Origin: Micavibrio sp.
GTDB lineage: Bacteria; Pseudomonadota; Alphaproteobacteria; Micavibrionales; Micavibrionaceae
Length of the DNA stretch: 39,943 bases
Reading direction: 5' to 3'
Assembly (NCBI GenBank): GCA_027075555.1
Contig: JALTAZ010000100.1
Location: 1-39,943, forward strand
Each line of letters opens with the position of its first letter. Positions within the stretch are counted from its first letter, which is position 1. The notes beneath the pieces are model-generated. The model did not search any database. It was not told the origin of the DNA and saw only the letters and a list, made by a program, of their open reading frames with translations. This document shows positions 19,276-27,637 of the stretch, one piece after another. The position numbers were made by a program, and so were the translations under genes.

Positions 19276-19566
19276 TTAAGCAGCGATAATACCGATGATA
19301 TCAGATTCTTTCATAACCATCAGTTCTTCACCATCAATGGTAACTTCTGTTCCAGCCCATTTAGAAAAAATAACAGAGTCACCTTCTTTTACATCAAGGG
19401 CGCGAACCTCACCATTATCATTGACGTAGCCACTGCCCACGGCAACGACTTCACCTTCTGATGGTTTTTCTTCTGCTGTGCCAGGGATAATAATGCCACC
19501 TGCTGTTTTGGTTTCAGCTTCCGCGCGGCGGACAAGTACGCGATCATGTAAAGGACGAAATTTCAT
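19276..19566 (-). CDS. groES: 10-kDa co-chaperonin GroES
   Basis: A 96-residue heptameric lid for GroEL. It starts [20 protein letters not shown] and carries the mobile loop [12 protein letters not shown] plus the roof and C-terminal [11 protein letters not shown]. The ATG at 19566 is chosen because a near-perfect AAGGAGG lies 8 bases upstream; the open frame extends to 19659 but those codons are leader sequence. First gene of groES-groEL, behind a heat-shock-type promoter. Confidence 0.98.
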   Translation of the reverse strand: MKFRPLHDRVLVRRAEAETKTAGGIIIPGTAEEKPSEGEVVAVGSGYVNDNGEVRALDVKEGDSVIFSKWAGTEVTIDGEELMVMKESDIIGIIAA

Positions 19567-19599
19567 ATTTACGCCTCCTTTTTGTTTATGGTTTAACAA

Positions 19600-19616
19600 G
19601 CAGGTCTTCCACCTGC
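19600..19616 (-). other. Hairpin in groES leader
   Basis: GCAGGT (19600-19605) and ACCTGC (19611-19616) form a 6-bp stem with a 5-nt loop, about 35 bases before the groES ATG in the 5' leader, and can be lengthened by two G-U pairs. It may be a folding element in the heat-shock mRNA; its role is unknown. Confidence 0.35.
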
Positions 19617-19704
19617 CCTTTTCAAGAGCCAGAGCTAGAAGACCCCTCCCACATCGCAAGTAACAAAATCTCTAAATCGATTTGCCATTTTGCGAATGTA
19701 GTTT

Positions 19705-19733
19705 ATATAGCCCCCTTATAAATAAATTTCAAG
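19705..19733 (-). promoter_or_regulatory. Heat-shock-sigma (RpoH)-like promoter of groESL
   Basis: On the minus strand CTTGAA (19733-19728), a 17-bp spacer ending GGGGG, then CTATAT (19710-19705). This fits the alphaproteobacterial sigma-32 pattern CTTGAA-N17-CTATAT-like. It lies about 140 bp before groES. No CIRCE (HrcA) inverted repeat was found in the 308 bp between groES and the next gene, suggesting control mainly by RpoH. Confidence 0.6.
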
Positions 19734-19874
19734 ATTTTTTAGCGTTTATTTATTAGAAGAACATAATAAAAACATTAAACTCGGTTTTTATTGCGTTTTG
19801 CATGTTATGTATTTATAGTTCGACTATAGTTTGTATATTTTGAAAACTCGTTGATATTTTGGAGTAGTGACAGC

Positions 19875-21020
19875 ATGAAAAAGACTACGATTGATTTGTC
19901 AAAGATTAGCTCACAATTTGAAGGGGTTTCAGCCAAAGTTGCAGTAACTTTACGAAATCTGGATTTATCCAGAGTTCATGGGGTTACTCAAAATGTACCG
20001 CCTTCATTTGGTGATATTGCTTTATTTAAGGTTAAGTCTGTTGGTGAAGAGCCTTTATTACAAAGTTTTGGAGGTAGGGCAATTGAACTGCATGAGGGTG
20101 ATAAAATACTGGTTCCTTATGGCACAAGATATGCTGTTGAGAAGTGTGAGGGTGTTGTTCCCTCTGATATGGGAGAATGCCACCTAATTGCCAGAGGTGG
20201 TGTTGCAGGGATTTATGTAGAAACAAATGAAAAAGTTGGAGATCCCACTATTATTATGCCTATGGGCATACTTTCAGATAGGTCTGGAAATGTTTTGAAT
20301 ATGAAGGATTTTTCGATGAATTCTTTTGAGGTCTTAACAAAAAAAAGACCTGTTAATATTATGGTGTTTGGCACGGGTATGGATGCAGGGAAAACCACTG
20401 CTGCAACAGCGATTGTAAAGGGTATGACACGATCTGGGCATAAGGTTGGATTTGGGAAAATTACTGGTACAGGGGCTTTTTCTGATATTCATAAGCCCGA
20501 AGATGCAGGAGCAATAGCGGTAGCAGATTTTGTTGATATGGGCTATCCATCAACTTATAAGGTTGAAACGGATGAGCTTGTGCGTATTTTAGAGGGGTTA
20601 ACAAGGTATCTAAGTTTGAAGGGCTCAGATGTTAATGTTATTGAAATAGCAGATGGGGTTTTCCAGTCGGATAACCAAAAATTATTACGTAGCGAAGAAT
20701 TTAAGAACCATATTGATGGAGTTTTTGTTGCCGCAAATGAAGGCTTAAGTGCCATGCATGCGGTTGAGGAGTTAGTTAAACACGATATTACTGTTCTGGG
20801 AGTTGGTGGAATTATGATGTGTGCACCGCTTACAGTTAGAGAGTTTGAGCAAAATATTGAAACTAATGCAAAACCTGTATTTGGTCCCATAAAAAATGAG
20901 GATCTTGAAAAAAGAGGAACAATGAATAACTTTTTGTCATATATTCATGAGCATAATCCAGATAGAAAGTTTAAAACTCAAACAGATGAAGATATATTAG
21001 ATAACGATGTATCTCCGTAA
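19875..21020 (+). CDS. P-loop NTPase, DUF1611-like
   Basis: A 381-residue protein with a Walker A motif GTGMDAGKTT (residues 166-175) at the start of a MobB/dethiobiotin-synthetase-like NTPase domain. Further conserved-looking segments are VGFGKITGTGAFSDIHKPEDAGA, the MGYPSTYKVETDEL stretch, VIEIADGVFQ and VFVAANEGLSAMHAVEEL. Before it, residues 1-160 form a separate beta-rich N-terminal domain. The layout resembles DUF1611-type proteins; the biochemical role is not known to me. The ATG at 19875 is preferred, with GGAG 10 bases upstream; an upstream start at 19851 is unlikely. It stands alone and converges with the ferredoxin gene. Confidence 0.7.
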   Translation: MKKTTIDLSKISSQFEGVSAKVAVTLRNLDLSRVHGVTQNVPPSFGDIALFKVKSVGEEPLLQSFGGRAIELHEGDKILVPYGTRYAVEKCEGVVPSDMGECHLIARGGVAGIYVETNEKVGDPTIIMPMGILSDRSGNVLNMKDFSMNSFEVLTKKRPVNIMVFGTGMDAGKTTAATAIVKGMTRSGHKVGFGKITGTGAFSDIHKPEDAGAIAVADFVDMGYPSTYKVETDELVRILEGLTRYLSLKGSDVNVIEIADGVFQSDNQKLLRSEEFKNHIDGVFVAANEGLSAMHAVEELVKHDITVLGVGGIMMCAPLTVREFEQNIETNAKPVFGPIKNEDLEKRGTMNNFLSYIHEHNPDRKFKTQTDEDILDNDVSP

Positions 21021-21029
21021 AAGCAAAAA

Positions 21030-21344
21030 TTAGGTTGGATTCTTCGCTAATGTAACTTTTAGACCATTAAGTGTTTCATCAAAAATAATCTGGCATGATA
21101 GGCGAGAGTTTTCTTGGACTTCGAATGCTTCATCAAGCATTTCTTCTTCTTCTTCTCGTTTTGGCGGAATTTTATCTAACCATTTTTTATCAATGTAAAC
21201 ATGGCATGTTGCACATGCGCACGCTCCGCCACATTCGGCTTTTATAGCAAGTCCATATTCGCGAATAATTTCCATTACTCTCCAGCCTTCCACGGCGTCG
21301 AGTTCGTGTTCTTTTCCTTTAGGGTCAGTTACGTAAATTTTCAT
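21030..21344 (-). CDS. Adrenodoxin-type 2Fe-2S ferredoxin
   Basis: A 104-residue electron carrier. The cluster ligands are C38, C44 and C47 in AECGGACACATCHVY plus C84 in RLSCQI, the vertebrate-type spacing (C-x5-C-x2-C ... C); an additional C42 lies inside the loop. The acidic stretch EEEEEML is typical of the partner-binding helix of adrenodoxin/FdxB proteins, which donate electrons for iron-sulfur assembly or to cytochrome P450. It is 12 bp downstream of a membrane-protein gene on the same strand and away from any isc/suf genes. Confidence 0.93.
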   Translation of the reverse strand: MKIYVTDPKGKEHELDAVEGWRVMEIIREYGLAIKAECGGACACATCHVYIDKKWLDKIPPKREEEEEMLDEAFEVQENSRLSCQIIFDETLNGLKVTLAKNPT

Positions 21345-21356
21345 GGCGCTTTATCG

Positions 21357-22166
21357 TTATTTTGATTTCTTACCTGATAATATTTCAAAAAATCCATATG
21401 TTAGTGTTATTACTGGTAACATCGTTATTGCTAGCTCACCAATAATTTTTAAAGTTTCTTGAAGGGCTATTTGCAACATACTTCCATCCGAAGTTATAAG
21501 ATTCAATAAATTAAAAAGACCTGCCAATAAAATTACAATGGGTAGATAGCACAAAAACCAAGCGGCAAAAATACTTAAAGAGCTGTTAAACCCTTTTATT
21601 ATTTGTAAGAATCTAATAAATGAATAGCCCATAGCAACAGGTATATATATCCATACTAGCCTGAGAGCCCATATAATAACCCATATAGCAACCAAACCCA
21701 TTATGGCTCCAGCCAGAGTTGGTGGAGGAGGCTCGCTAGGGGGGTGCTCCATCATTTGAGAAAAATCTAACAACATTCCTAAAGCAGCAACTAAAATTAT
21801 TCTAATCAGAAGATACATTCCTATTCCCGCTTTAACAGCGGTTTCACGGGTTTTAGGATCTGAATATAGCAACGGCTTTTGGTCATTATCTGGTGGAGGT
21901 ACAATTTTGCCCCATATAAACATTGGTTCTTTGAATAAAATATATCTTATAAGGCCTATGATAAATATGGCTTCCATAACATATCCTGGAATATTTACAA
22001 GACCGTTTAAAAGAAAGCGATTTTGTATTCCTAAGCTATAAACCATTAAAATACACGCAAGTTTGACGAATATGACAGGTATAGCGGCTCGCGCTATATA
22101 TTTTTTTTCTTTCCAAGTAAATTCATAGGCTTTTGCCGCTGCATCTACAAAATCAAAACTTGCCAT
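21357..22166 (-). CDS. Uncharacterised multi-pass membrane protein
   Basis: A 269-residue protein with about six hydrophobic segments and a proline-rich loop (HPPSEPPPPTLAG) near residue 145. The N-terminus FDFVDAAAKAYEFTWKEKKY is amphipathic and probably cytoplasmic. I do not recognise a family. A good ribosome-binding site (GAAGG) precedes the ATG. It lies 12 bp upstream of the ferredoxin gene and may be co-transcribed with it; no functional link can be read from the sequence. Confidence 0.7.
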   Translation of the reverse strand: MASFDFVDAAAKAYEFTWKEKKYIARAAIPVIFVKLACILMVYSLGIQNRFLLNGLVNIPGYVMEAIFIIGLIRYILFKEPMFIWGKIVPPPDNDQKPLLYSDPKTRETAVKAGIGMYLLIRIILVAALGMLLDFSQMMEHPPSEPPPPTLAGAIMGLVAIWVIIWALRLVWIYIPVAMGYSFIRFLQIIKGFNSSLSIFAAWFLCYLPIVILLAGLFNLLNLITSDGSMLQIALQETLKIIGELAITMLPVITLTYGFFEILSGKKSK

Positions 22167-22384
22167 TATTGCCTTCTTTAATCTATGAGTAGAACATAGT
22201 ATATGTTTTATACGAGATTAAATTCAATCATGCTATAGACTTTTAAAAAAACAAAAAAACAAAGAGCGAAGGGCAATTATATTTCTTGGCATTATAGACG
22301 TCTTATAAATAAATTGTTTTTAATTATTTTATGACTTTGATTGTTAACACTTTGGGTGAAGAATATCCATATCCCATTTTAAGT

Positions 22385-23470
22385 TCAAACAGCTTTTGCT
22401 ATAGCGTTAAACACGGCCGTATATACCCCTTTATTTGCTTTAGCGGCTTGTTGCGCTGTTAATTTCTCAGTTATTTTTTGTTCCTCAAAACTTTGTTTTG
22501 TTGCGGTAGGTTTTTCTTCTTCTGATGCAGGTTCTAAAGGTGGCTGTGATATATTAGGGGTGGTGCCCGTTTCTGATTTAGTAATAGATGCATCCTTAAT
22601 ATCAACTTGAGGGGGTGGCGGCGTTTGTATAGGTTGCACTTCTTCAGGTATTTCTACTTCAATATTTTGTATATCCTGTTTTTGTTCTGGATTTTCTTTA
22701 ATATCTGAGGGGGCTTCGGTTTTTTCAATATTTAAATTATTTTGCTCTATATCTATATTATGAGCAACCGCTGGGGCTTTTTCTGATGTAATAGCGGGTT
22801 CTATATTATTTTCTTTTTCTTTTTCTTTTGTATCAGCATTATTGCTTAATAATGACTTTTCTTCGCTAGATAATTTTTCATCAGGTTTTAAAATTTGCTC
22901 TTCTTCTATAGGGGTTGTTTCGTTAACATCATCATTATTATTTGTAATATCTGCTTTACTTGAAGTCTCTGGAGTTTGAACCTTAAGAGCTTTGTCACTG
23001 TCAGAGGCTGTTTCTTGTTTATCAGAAATTTCTTTGCGTGTGGCAAGCAGACCAGGGCGGACGCGCTCTATTACATCCTCGGCATATAGAAAAACTGATA
23101 TATCTGCACCATATTTATCTAAAACCTCACCCACATAATCAAACATTAAAGACCCAGATTCAACGCTTTTATCAACTATCTCTGATATAGTTGTCTTAAG
23201 CATAATGCGACGCTCATTTGCTTCTTCTTCTAATTTTGCTCGTTGCTCTTTGTCATCACAACCATTTATGTCGTAGTTTATAAGGGTTGAGCCAAACAAA
23301 TATTCTGATATTTCAGGCCATTTTTCCCTGAACTTGTTACGTCCACTAGAGTTTTTAATAATGTATAAAAGGCCTAAAGCTTCACCAAGATCATTCAACT
23401 TATCACTAAATGCTGCCATGGAATTGGCGGTAGGTGTCTCTTCGTTTGTTGCTTTTTTTTCTTCCGACAT
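22385..23470 (-). CDS. Uncharacterised acidic, proline-rich protein
   Basis: A 361-residue protein with no signal peptide or membrane segment. Residues about 15-155 look folded and helical, including SDKLNDLGEALGLLYIIKN, REKWPEISEYLFG and FDYVGEVLDKYGADISVFLY. Residues about 160-325 are low-complexity, rich in Glu, Lys, Thr and Pro (for example VQPIQTPPPPQVD). A last helix, AQQAAKANKGVYTAVFNAIAKAV, closes the protein. I recognise no family. A folded head with a long acidic disordered linker could be a scaffold or a secreted substrate of the type IVB system 5 kb away; that is speculation. A 218-bp gap follows before the membrane-protein gene. Confidence 0.65.
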   Translation of the reverse strand: MSEEKKATNEETPTANSMAAFSDKLNDLGEALGLLYIIKNSSGRNKFREKWPEISEYLFGSTLINYDINGCDDKEQRAKLEEEANERRIMLKTTISEIVDKSVESGSLMFDYVGEVLDKYGADISVFLYAEDVIERVRPGLLATRKEISDKQETASDSDKALKVQTPETSSKADITNNNDDVNETTPIEEEQILKPDEKLSSEEKSLLSNNADTKEKEKENNIEPAITSEKAPAVAHNIDIEQNNLNIEKTEAPSDIKENPEQKQDIQNIEVEIPEEVQPIQTPPPPQVDIKDASITKSETGTTPNISQPPLEPASEEEKPTATKQSFEEQKITEKLTAQQAAKANKGVYTAVFNAIAKAV

Positions 23471-23550
23471 TTAAATGCTCTCTATTTAGCGTGCCTGCAT
23501 TTTTTAATATATGATATATATCATAATCATTTATAAAATTTTTTAAATAG

Positions 23551-23593
23551 TTGATTATAATAAAAAAGCCCCGCTATAAAAAAGCAGGGCTTT
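23551..23593 (-). terminator. Intrinsic terminator of the Bax-inhibitor-1-like gene
   Basis: AAAGCCCCGCT (23565-23575) pairs with AGCAGGGCTTT (23583-23593), one mismatch, 7-nt loop. Read on the minus strand the stem is followed by a T-rich run (TTTATTATAA), 22 bases after the stop of the minus-strand gene. Confidence 0.85.
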
Positions 23594-23614
23594 GTAAGTT
23601 CATAAGGCTAAGTT

Positions 23615-24319
23615 CTAGCGATTATTGCTCATCAATTGTAAGATATGAGTGAACATAATCACAAAATTGATATATAAGCTAAGGGCTGCTGACCAAGCCA
23701 TACGGCTGTTAATTTCATCGCCATGAGCTGAGTTATATATTCTTTTTGTGTTTTGAGTTTCCCATGCCGTTAAGCCTGATATAACCAGAACAATACCAAC
23801 GCTAAGCATCATTTGAACACCGCTAGAAAAACCAATGAACATGCCAACTATTGAGGTAATAAATAGCCCAATAAACGCCATAAAGCTAAATGTTCCAAGG
23901 GCGGTTAGATCTTTTTTGGTTGAGTAACCAAAGATACTAAGGCCTGCGAACATCGCAGATGTAATAAAGAAGGCACGCGCAATATCGGCTCCTGCAAAGG
24001 CAAGGGCTATAACAGAAAAGCTTACACCGTATAATATGCTAACACCCAAGAAGGCTAGTTTTAGTTTGCTAGATGACATTGTGGCAGGGTTAAATCCAAA
24101 CCAAACAATGGCAATAGGTGCAAAAATAACAATATATTTTTGTGGTCCACCAAGAAACATAGCCATAAGCTCAGGAGATGAGCTAACAATCCACGCAGTA
24201 ATAGCTGTCACAAGTACACCAACTGTCATGCGATTATAGACACTCATCATGTGTGAGCGCAGACCAGCGTCATATACTATCTCCCGACTGGCGGGGCGTG
24301 AATAACGATCTGTTTGCAT
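23615..24319 (-). CDS. Bax inhibitor-1/YccA family membrane protein
   Basis: A 234-residue inner-membrane protein with seven hydrophobic segments, the TMBIM/BI-1 family. The N-terminus contains LRSHMMSVYNRMTVGVLVTAI, the third segment ends in SLSIFGYSTKKDL, and the C-terminus reads SLYINFVIMFTHILQLMSNNR, all family-like. Members act as pH-sensitive calcium leak channels or bind membrane proteases such as FtsH. Ribosome-binding site GGAG lies 8 bases before the ATG; it has its own terminator. It is just downstream of htpX, another membrane quality-control gene. Confidence 0.92.
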   Translation of the reverse strand: MQTDRYSRPASREIVYDAGLRSHMMSVYNRMTVGVLVTAITAWIVSSSPELMAMFLGGPQKYIVIFAPIAIVWFGFNPATMSSSKLKLAFLGVSILYGVSFSVIALAFAGADIARAFFITSAMFAGLSIFGYSTKKDLTALGTFSFMAFIGLFITSIVGMFIGFSSGVQMMLSVGIVLVISGLTAWETQNTKRIYNSAHGDEINSRMAWSAALSLYINFVIMFTHILQLMSNNR

Positions 24320-24464
24320 TATAATTCTCCAAATTGTTTATAAATTAACTTAAGTAGGTTTATACACTGTATCAAAACAGATTACAAAGATTCTTGTTAA
24401 ATCTTTATAACTAATAATTCGAAAAATGATGCCAAAAGTTTCAATTTTCTTTTAAATCATCAAT

Positions 24465-25556
24465 TTAGCGCCTTCTTTCGCTTACAAGCCATGGATTAGC
24501 CCGCTTTTCGCCACTTTTTTGCCTTCTTCCAGTGAAGCTTTTTTCCTTTTCAATCGGTGGTAAGCTAGCAGAATCGGGTATAGGCGTGTTTGTTACTTCT
24601 GATATGGCTTTGATTCGTTTTTCAATAGGTGGATGAGTTGCAAACATTCCTAGAAATTTTTTGTGGTTTTCAATGCACATCATGGCGATATCATCGGTAG
24701 TTTGGGGAATTTGGTCACGTCCTGCAATCCTCATAAGGGCGCGCATCATTGCTTCGGGGTTTTTGGTCATTTCAACCGCGCCAGCATCTGCCATATATTC
24801 TCTACTACGTGATAGGGCAAAGCGCATAAGCAGGCTCGCCATGTAGCCAAGCCATAATATTACAGCAATTATAATCATTGCCATTATTGTTCCACCGCTG
24901 TTGCGATCGCGTCTTCTACTAGCAAAAAACAAGCTATAGCGGATATTGCTCCATACAAGTTGAGCCAAAAATCCAAATAATCCCGTAAATATTATTGTAA
25001 CGATCAGCAAACGCACATCACGATTTTGAATATGAGTTAATTCATGAGCCAGAACGGCTTCTAGTTCATCTTTGGCCAAAGAATTCATAAGTCCACGCGT
25101 TACGGTTATAGAAAAATTATCTTTGGATATACCGCTAGCAAAAGCATTGCGAGCGTGAGTTTCTATGATTTCCATTCTAGGCATTGGAACTCCTCTAGAA
25201 ATACATAGATTTTCCAGCAAATTATACAACTCAGGCTCTTGCTTGCGGGTAACAGGGTGAGAGTGTGAGAGTTTTCTAATCATGCTTGTATGAAAAAACC
25301 ACGCAATTATAAACCATATAGCAACCCCTGCTATTATTAGTGGTGCGTAATCTAAAGCTATGGTATTTGCAAAGGCAATTTGTGTTGAATAATCGCTAGA
25401 TATGACAGCGCGTTGTGATGATCCTGCTGCGCCTAGTACAAGAACTACAAGCCAGAATATGCCCATAATTAAAAACGGATATAAAACCAGCAACACGATA
25501 CAGCGCAGATTATTATTCCATATGTGAGTGCTTAGACCTACAGTCCTTTTTGCCAT
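24465..25556 (-). CDS. HtpX-like M48 membrane metalloprotease
   Basis: A 363-residue zinc protease for membrane-protein quality control. Two N-terminal membrane segments (about residues 18-43 and 68-90), then the zinc motif HELTH at residues 171-175 and the third ligand in SREYMADAGAVEM; two more hydrophobic segments flank the catalytic site. A basic tail (TGRRQKSGEKRANPW) extends beyond the domain. It starts 25 bp after lemA on the same strand with GAGGA before the ATG; the lemA-htpX pairing is widespread. The extra N-terminal segment before the usual HtpX start is a mild oddity. Confidence 0.92.
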   Translation of the reverse strand: MAKRTVGLSTHIWNNNLRCIVLLVLYPFLIMGIFWLVVLVLGAAGSSQRAVISSDYSTQIAFANTIALDYAPLIIAGVAIWFIIAWFFHTSMIRKLSHSHPVTRKQEPELYNLLENLCISRGVPMPRMEIIETHARNAFASGISKDNFSITVTRGLMNSLAKDELEAVLAHELTHIQNRDVRLLIVTIIFTGLFGFLAQLVWSNIRYSLFFASRRRDRNSGGTIMAMIIIAVILWLGYMASLLMRFALSRSREYMADAGAVEMTKNPEAMMRALMRIAGRDQIPQTTDDIAMMCIENHKKFLGMFATHPPIEKRIKAISEVTNTPIPDSASLPPIEKEKSFTGRRQKSGEKRANPWLVSERRR

Positions 25557-25581
25557 TTATTCCTCGCTTTGAAAATTTTGG

Positions 25582-26145
25582 CTAAAACTTAACTTCTGGT
25601 GGTTTTTTAACCATTTCAGCTTCTGTTTCATCAAGTTCAAAAAACTCTTCTTTTTTAAACCCAAAACTATTGGCAATAAGTACCGCAGGAAATTGCTCAA
25701 TCGAGGTGTTGTATTCTGCTGTTGCATTGTTAAAGAATCTACGTGCGGCAGCAATTTTATTTTCAATATCAGATAATTCTGCCATAAGTTTTTGAAAGTT
25801 TTGATCGGCCTTAAGGTCGGGATAGTTTTCTGCAACAGCCAATAATCCCATTAAGGCTCCGCCAAGAACATTCTCCGCAGCTACGCGCTCACCAGTAGCG
25901 CCCTTGGCTGCACCAACTTGAGCGCGTGCATTTGTTACATTTTCAAAAACTTCTTTTTCATGGGTAGCATAACCTTTCACAGTTTCAACAAGCTGAGGAA
26001 CAAGGTTGTAACGCTGTTTTAGCTGTACATCTATGTCGGAAAATGCGTTTTCCCGTGTTTGGCGCAATGCAACCAAACGGTTGTAGAGCATTATAAATAA
26101 GCCAATAATACCACCAATAATTGCCAGTATAATCCAAATACTCAT
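25582..26145 (-). CDS. lemA: LemA family protein
   Basis: A 187-residue LemA protein: one N-terminal membrane anchor (WIILAIIGGIIGLFIMLYN) followed by the coiled helical domain with NAFSDIDVQLKQRYNLVPQLVETVKGY and DIENKIAAARRFFNNATAEYN, both diagnostic. LemA proteins are often coupled to HtpX or TPM-domain proteins at the membrane; the role is poorly known. Ribosome-binding site AAGGAAT precedes the ATG. First gene of the lemA-htpX pair. Confidence 0.95.
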   Translation of the reverse strand: MSIWIILAIIGGIIGLFIMLYNRLVALRQTRENAFSDIDVQLKQRYNLVPQLVETVKGYATHEKEVFENVTNARAQVGAAKGATGERVAAENVLGGALMGLLAVAENYPDLKADQNFQKLMAELSDIENKIAAARRFFNNATAEYNTSIEQFPAVLIANSFGFKKEEFFELDETEAEMVKKPPEVKF

Positions 26146-26245
26146 GATTTATTCCTTTCACTATATTCATTGCTAGGCTATTTTAGAGATAAGAATCAAT
26201 TTTGTCTTTATATATTTTAGTTTGTAAATGCCGTAGTACAGATAT

Positions 26246-27517
26246 ATGACCGTTTTTACTTCAACAGATTTTGCAAGTGCCTGCGCAAGTGGAACGGATT
26301 GGCGCGATACTTCAAAAAATGTATTGGAAAAACTCGATAGCATTAGAACTAGAGGTGATGAGTTTAATTTTGGATTTTTGTATATATCAGATTATTTAGC
26401 CAATGACGCCACAAGTATATATAATCTTTTTAGATCCGTTTTAAAGATAGATAATTGGGTAGGTTCTGTCGGAATGGGTGTTATTGGAAATAATGAGTCA
26501 TTTTTAGATAAGCCTGCAATATCAGCAATGATTGGAAAATTCCCAGAGGGGAGTTTTCGTGTTTTCCCCCAAGATGAGTTTGATGCAAATAATATTGAAA
26601 ATAGCAAGCCACACAAAATAGGGCAAGATGCAGTTCAGCAGTGGCTAATAGAAAATGATCCTATGCTTGGGATTGTTCATATTGATCCGATGTCTAATTA
26701 TGATCCTCATGAAATTTTATTAAACCTTGAAAATGCAACTAATAGCTTTTTAATAGGGGGGGTTACATCATCGCGCTCTTCTCATTTTCAGATTGCTAAT
26801 GATGTTTTTGATGGTGGTGTGGGCGGAGTTTTCTTTTCAGACGGGGTTATTGTTTCAACAGCTTTATCACAAGGCAGCATTCCATTTGATAAGTCTCATG
26901 TGATTACTAAGGTCGATGATAATGTTATTTTAGAGCTTGATGATAAGCGCGCTATAGATATTTTGCAAAATGATTTGCAAAAATTTGCAAGTGAAAACAG
27001 GGGTGTAGCCCCAAATGAATTTTCAGAACCTTTTGGCTCTATAGAAATAGAATATGGTGATAAAATACCTGACAAATATAAAAATTTGTTCAAAGGGCAA
27101 ATACATGTTGCTTTTCCTTTTTCTCAATCTGATCAAAAGGATTTTATAGTACGCGATATTATCGGTGTTAATGATGATGAGGGATCTTTATCTATTTCTG
27201 ATAATATAAATAATGGTCAACGTATGTTTTTTGTTGAACGAGATGAAAAAACTATATCATCTGACCTTTCAAAGACTCTTATCGCATTACGTAAAAGGGT
27301 TGTGTGTGAGCGTGGCTGTTTTGAACCAAAGGGAGGGGTTTATATATCATGTATAGCGCGAGGATTTCCAAAAGGTCATGTAAATGCTATAAATGATGAG
27401 ATGGAGCTGATAAACAATATTATTGGCAATATACCTTTAGTTGGCTTTTATGCCGGAGGTGAGGTTAACAATGCTCGTCTTTACAGTTATTCAGGTGTTC
27501 TAGCGTTATTTTTCTAG
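26246..27517 (+). CDS. FIST-domain sensory protein
   Basis: A 423-residue protein with FIST_N followed by FIST_C. The FIST_N core is visible in FNFGFLYISDYLANDATSIYN and WVGSVGMGVIGNNESFLDKPA; the C-terminal half has the GGVYISCIARG segment and ends VGFYAGGEVNNARLYSYSGVLALFF, the usual FIST_C finish. FIST domains bind small ligands, perhaps amino acids, upstream of signalling outputs; here no output domain is attached. It is divergent from lemA and immediately upstream of the type IVB cluster, though nothing links it functionally. Confidence 0.9.
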   Translation: MTVFTSTDFASACASGTDWRDTSKNVLEKLDSIRTRGDEFNFGFLYISDYLANDATSIYNLFRSVLKIDNWVGSVGMGVIGNNESFLDKPAISAMIGKFPEGSFRVFPQDEFDANNIENSKPHKIGQDAVQQWLIENDPMLGIVHIDPMSNYDPHEILLNLENATNSFLIGGVTSSRSSHFQIANDVFDGGVGGVFFSDGVIVSTALSQGSIPFDKSHVITKVDDNVILELDDKRAIDILQNDLQKFASENRGVAPNEFSEPFGSIEIEYGDKIPDKYKNLFKGQIHVAFPFSQSDQKDFIVRDIIGVNDDEGSLSISDNINNGQRMFFVERDEKTISSDLSKTLIALRKRVVCERGCFEPKGGVYISCIARGFPKGHVNAINDEMELINNIIGNIPLVGFYAGGEVNNARLYSYSGVLALFF

Positions 27518-27569
27518 TTTTTTATTTTTACCTATTGTTAATGTAAAATATAAAAAAAAATTGTACTTC

Positions 27570-27578
27570 TGGTATAAT
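27570..27578 (+). promoter_or_regulatory. Extended -10 promoter for the DsbC-like gene
   Basis: TGG-TATAAT at 27570-27578 is an extended -10 box (TG-N-TATAAT) 60 bp before the start at 27638; TTGTAC at 27561 is too close to be its -35. Probable promoter of the first gene of the type IVB cluster. Confidence 0.5.
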
Positions 27579-27637
27579 ATCGTTATTGTTCGGCTTTGAT
27601 TATTGAACAAAATAATAACTGTCAAGGAATTGAAGCA

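Noticed and set aside
22285-22315. AGACGTCT core palindrome in the gap after the acidic-protein gene
   Set aside because: Only 8 bp symmetrical and flanks do not match; expected by chance.
24386-24406. AAAGATT/AATCTTT hairpin as terminator of htpX
   Set aside because: Weak AT-only 7-bp stem without a real U-tract; not convincing enough to annotate.
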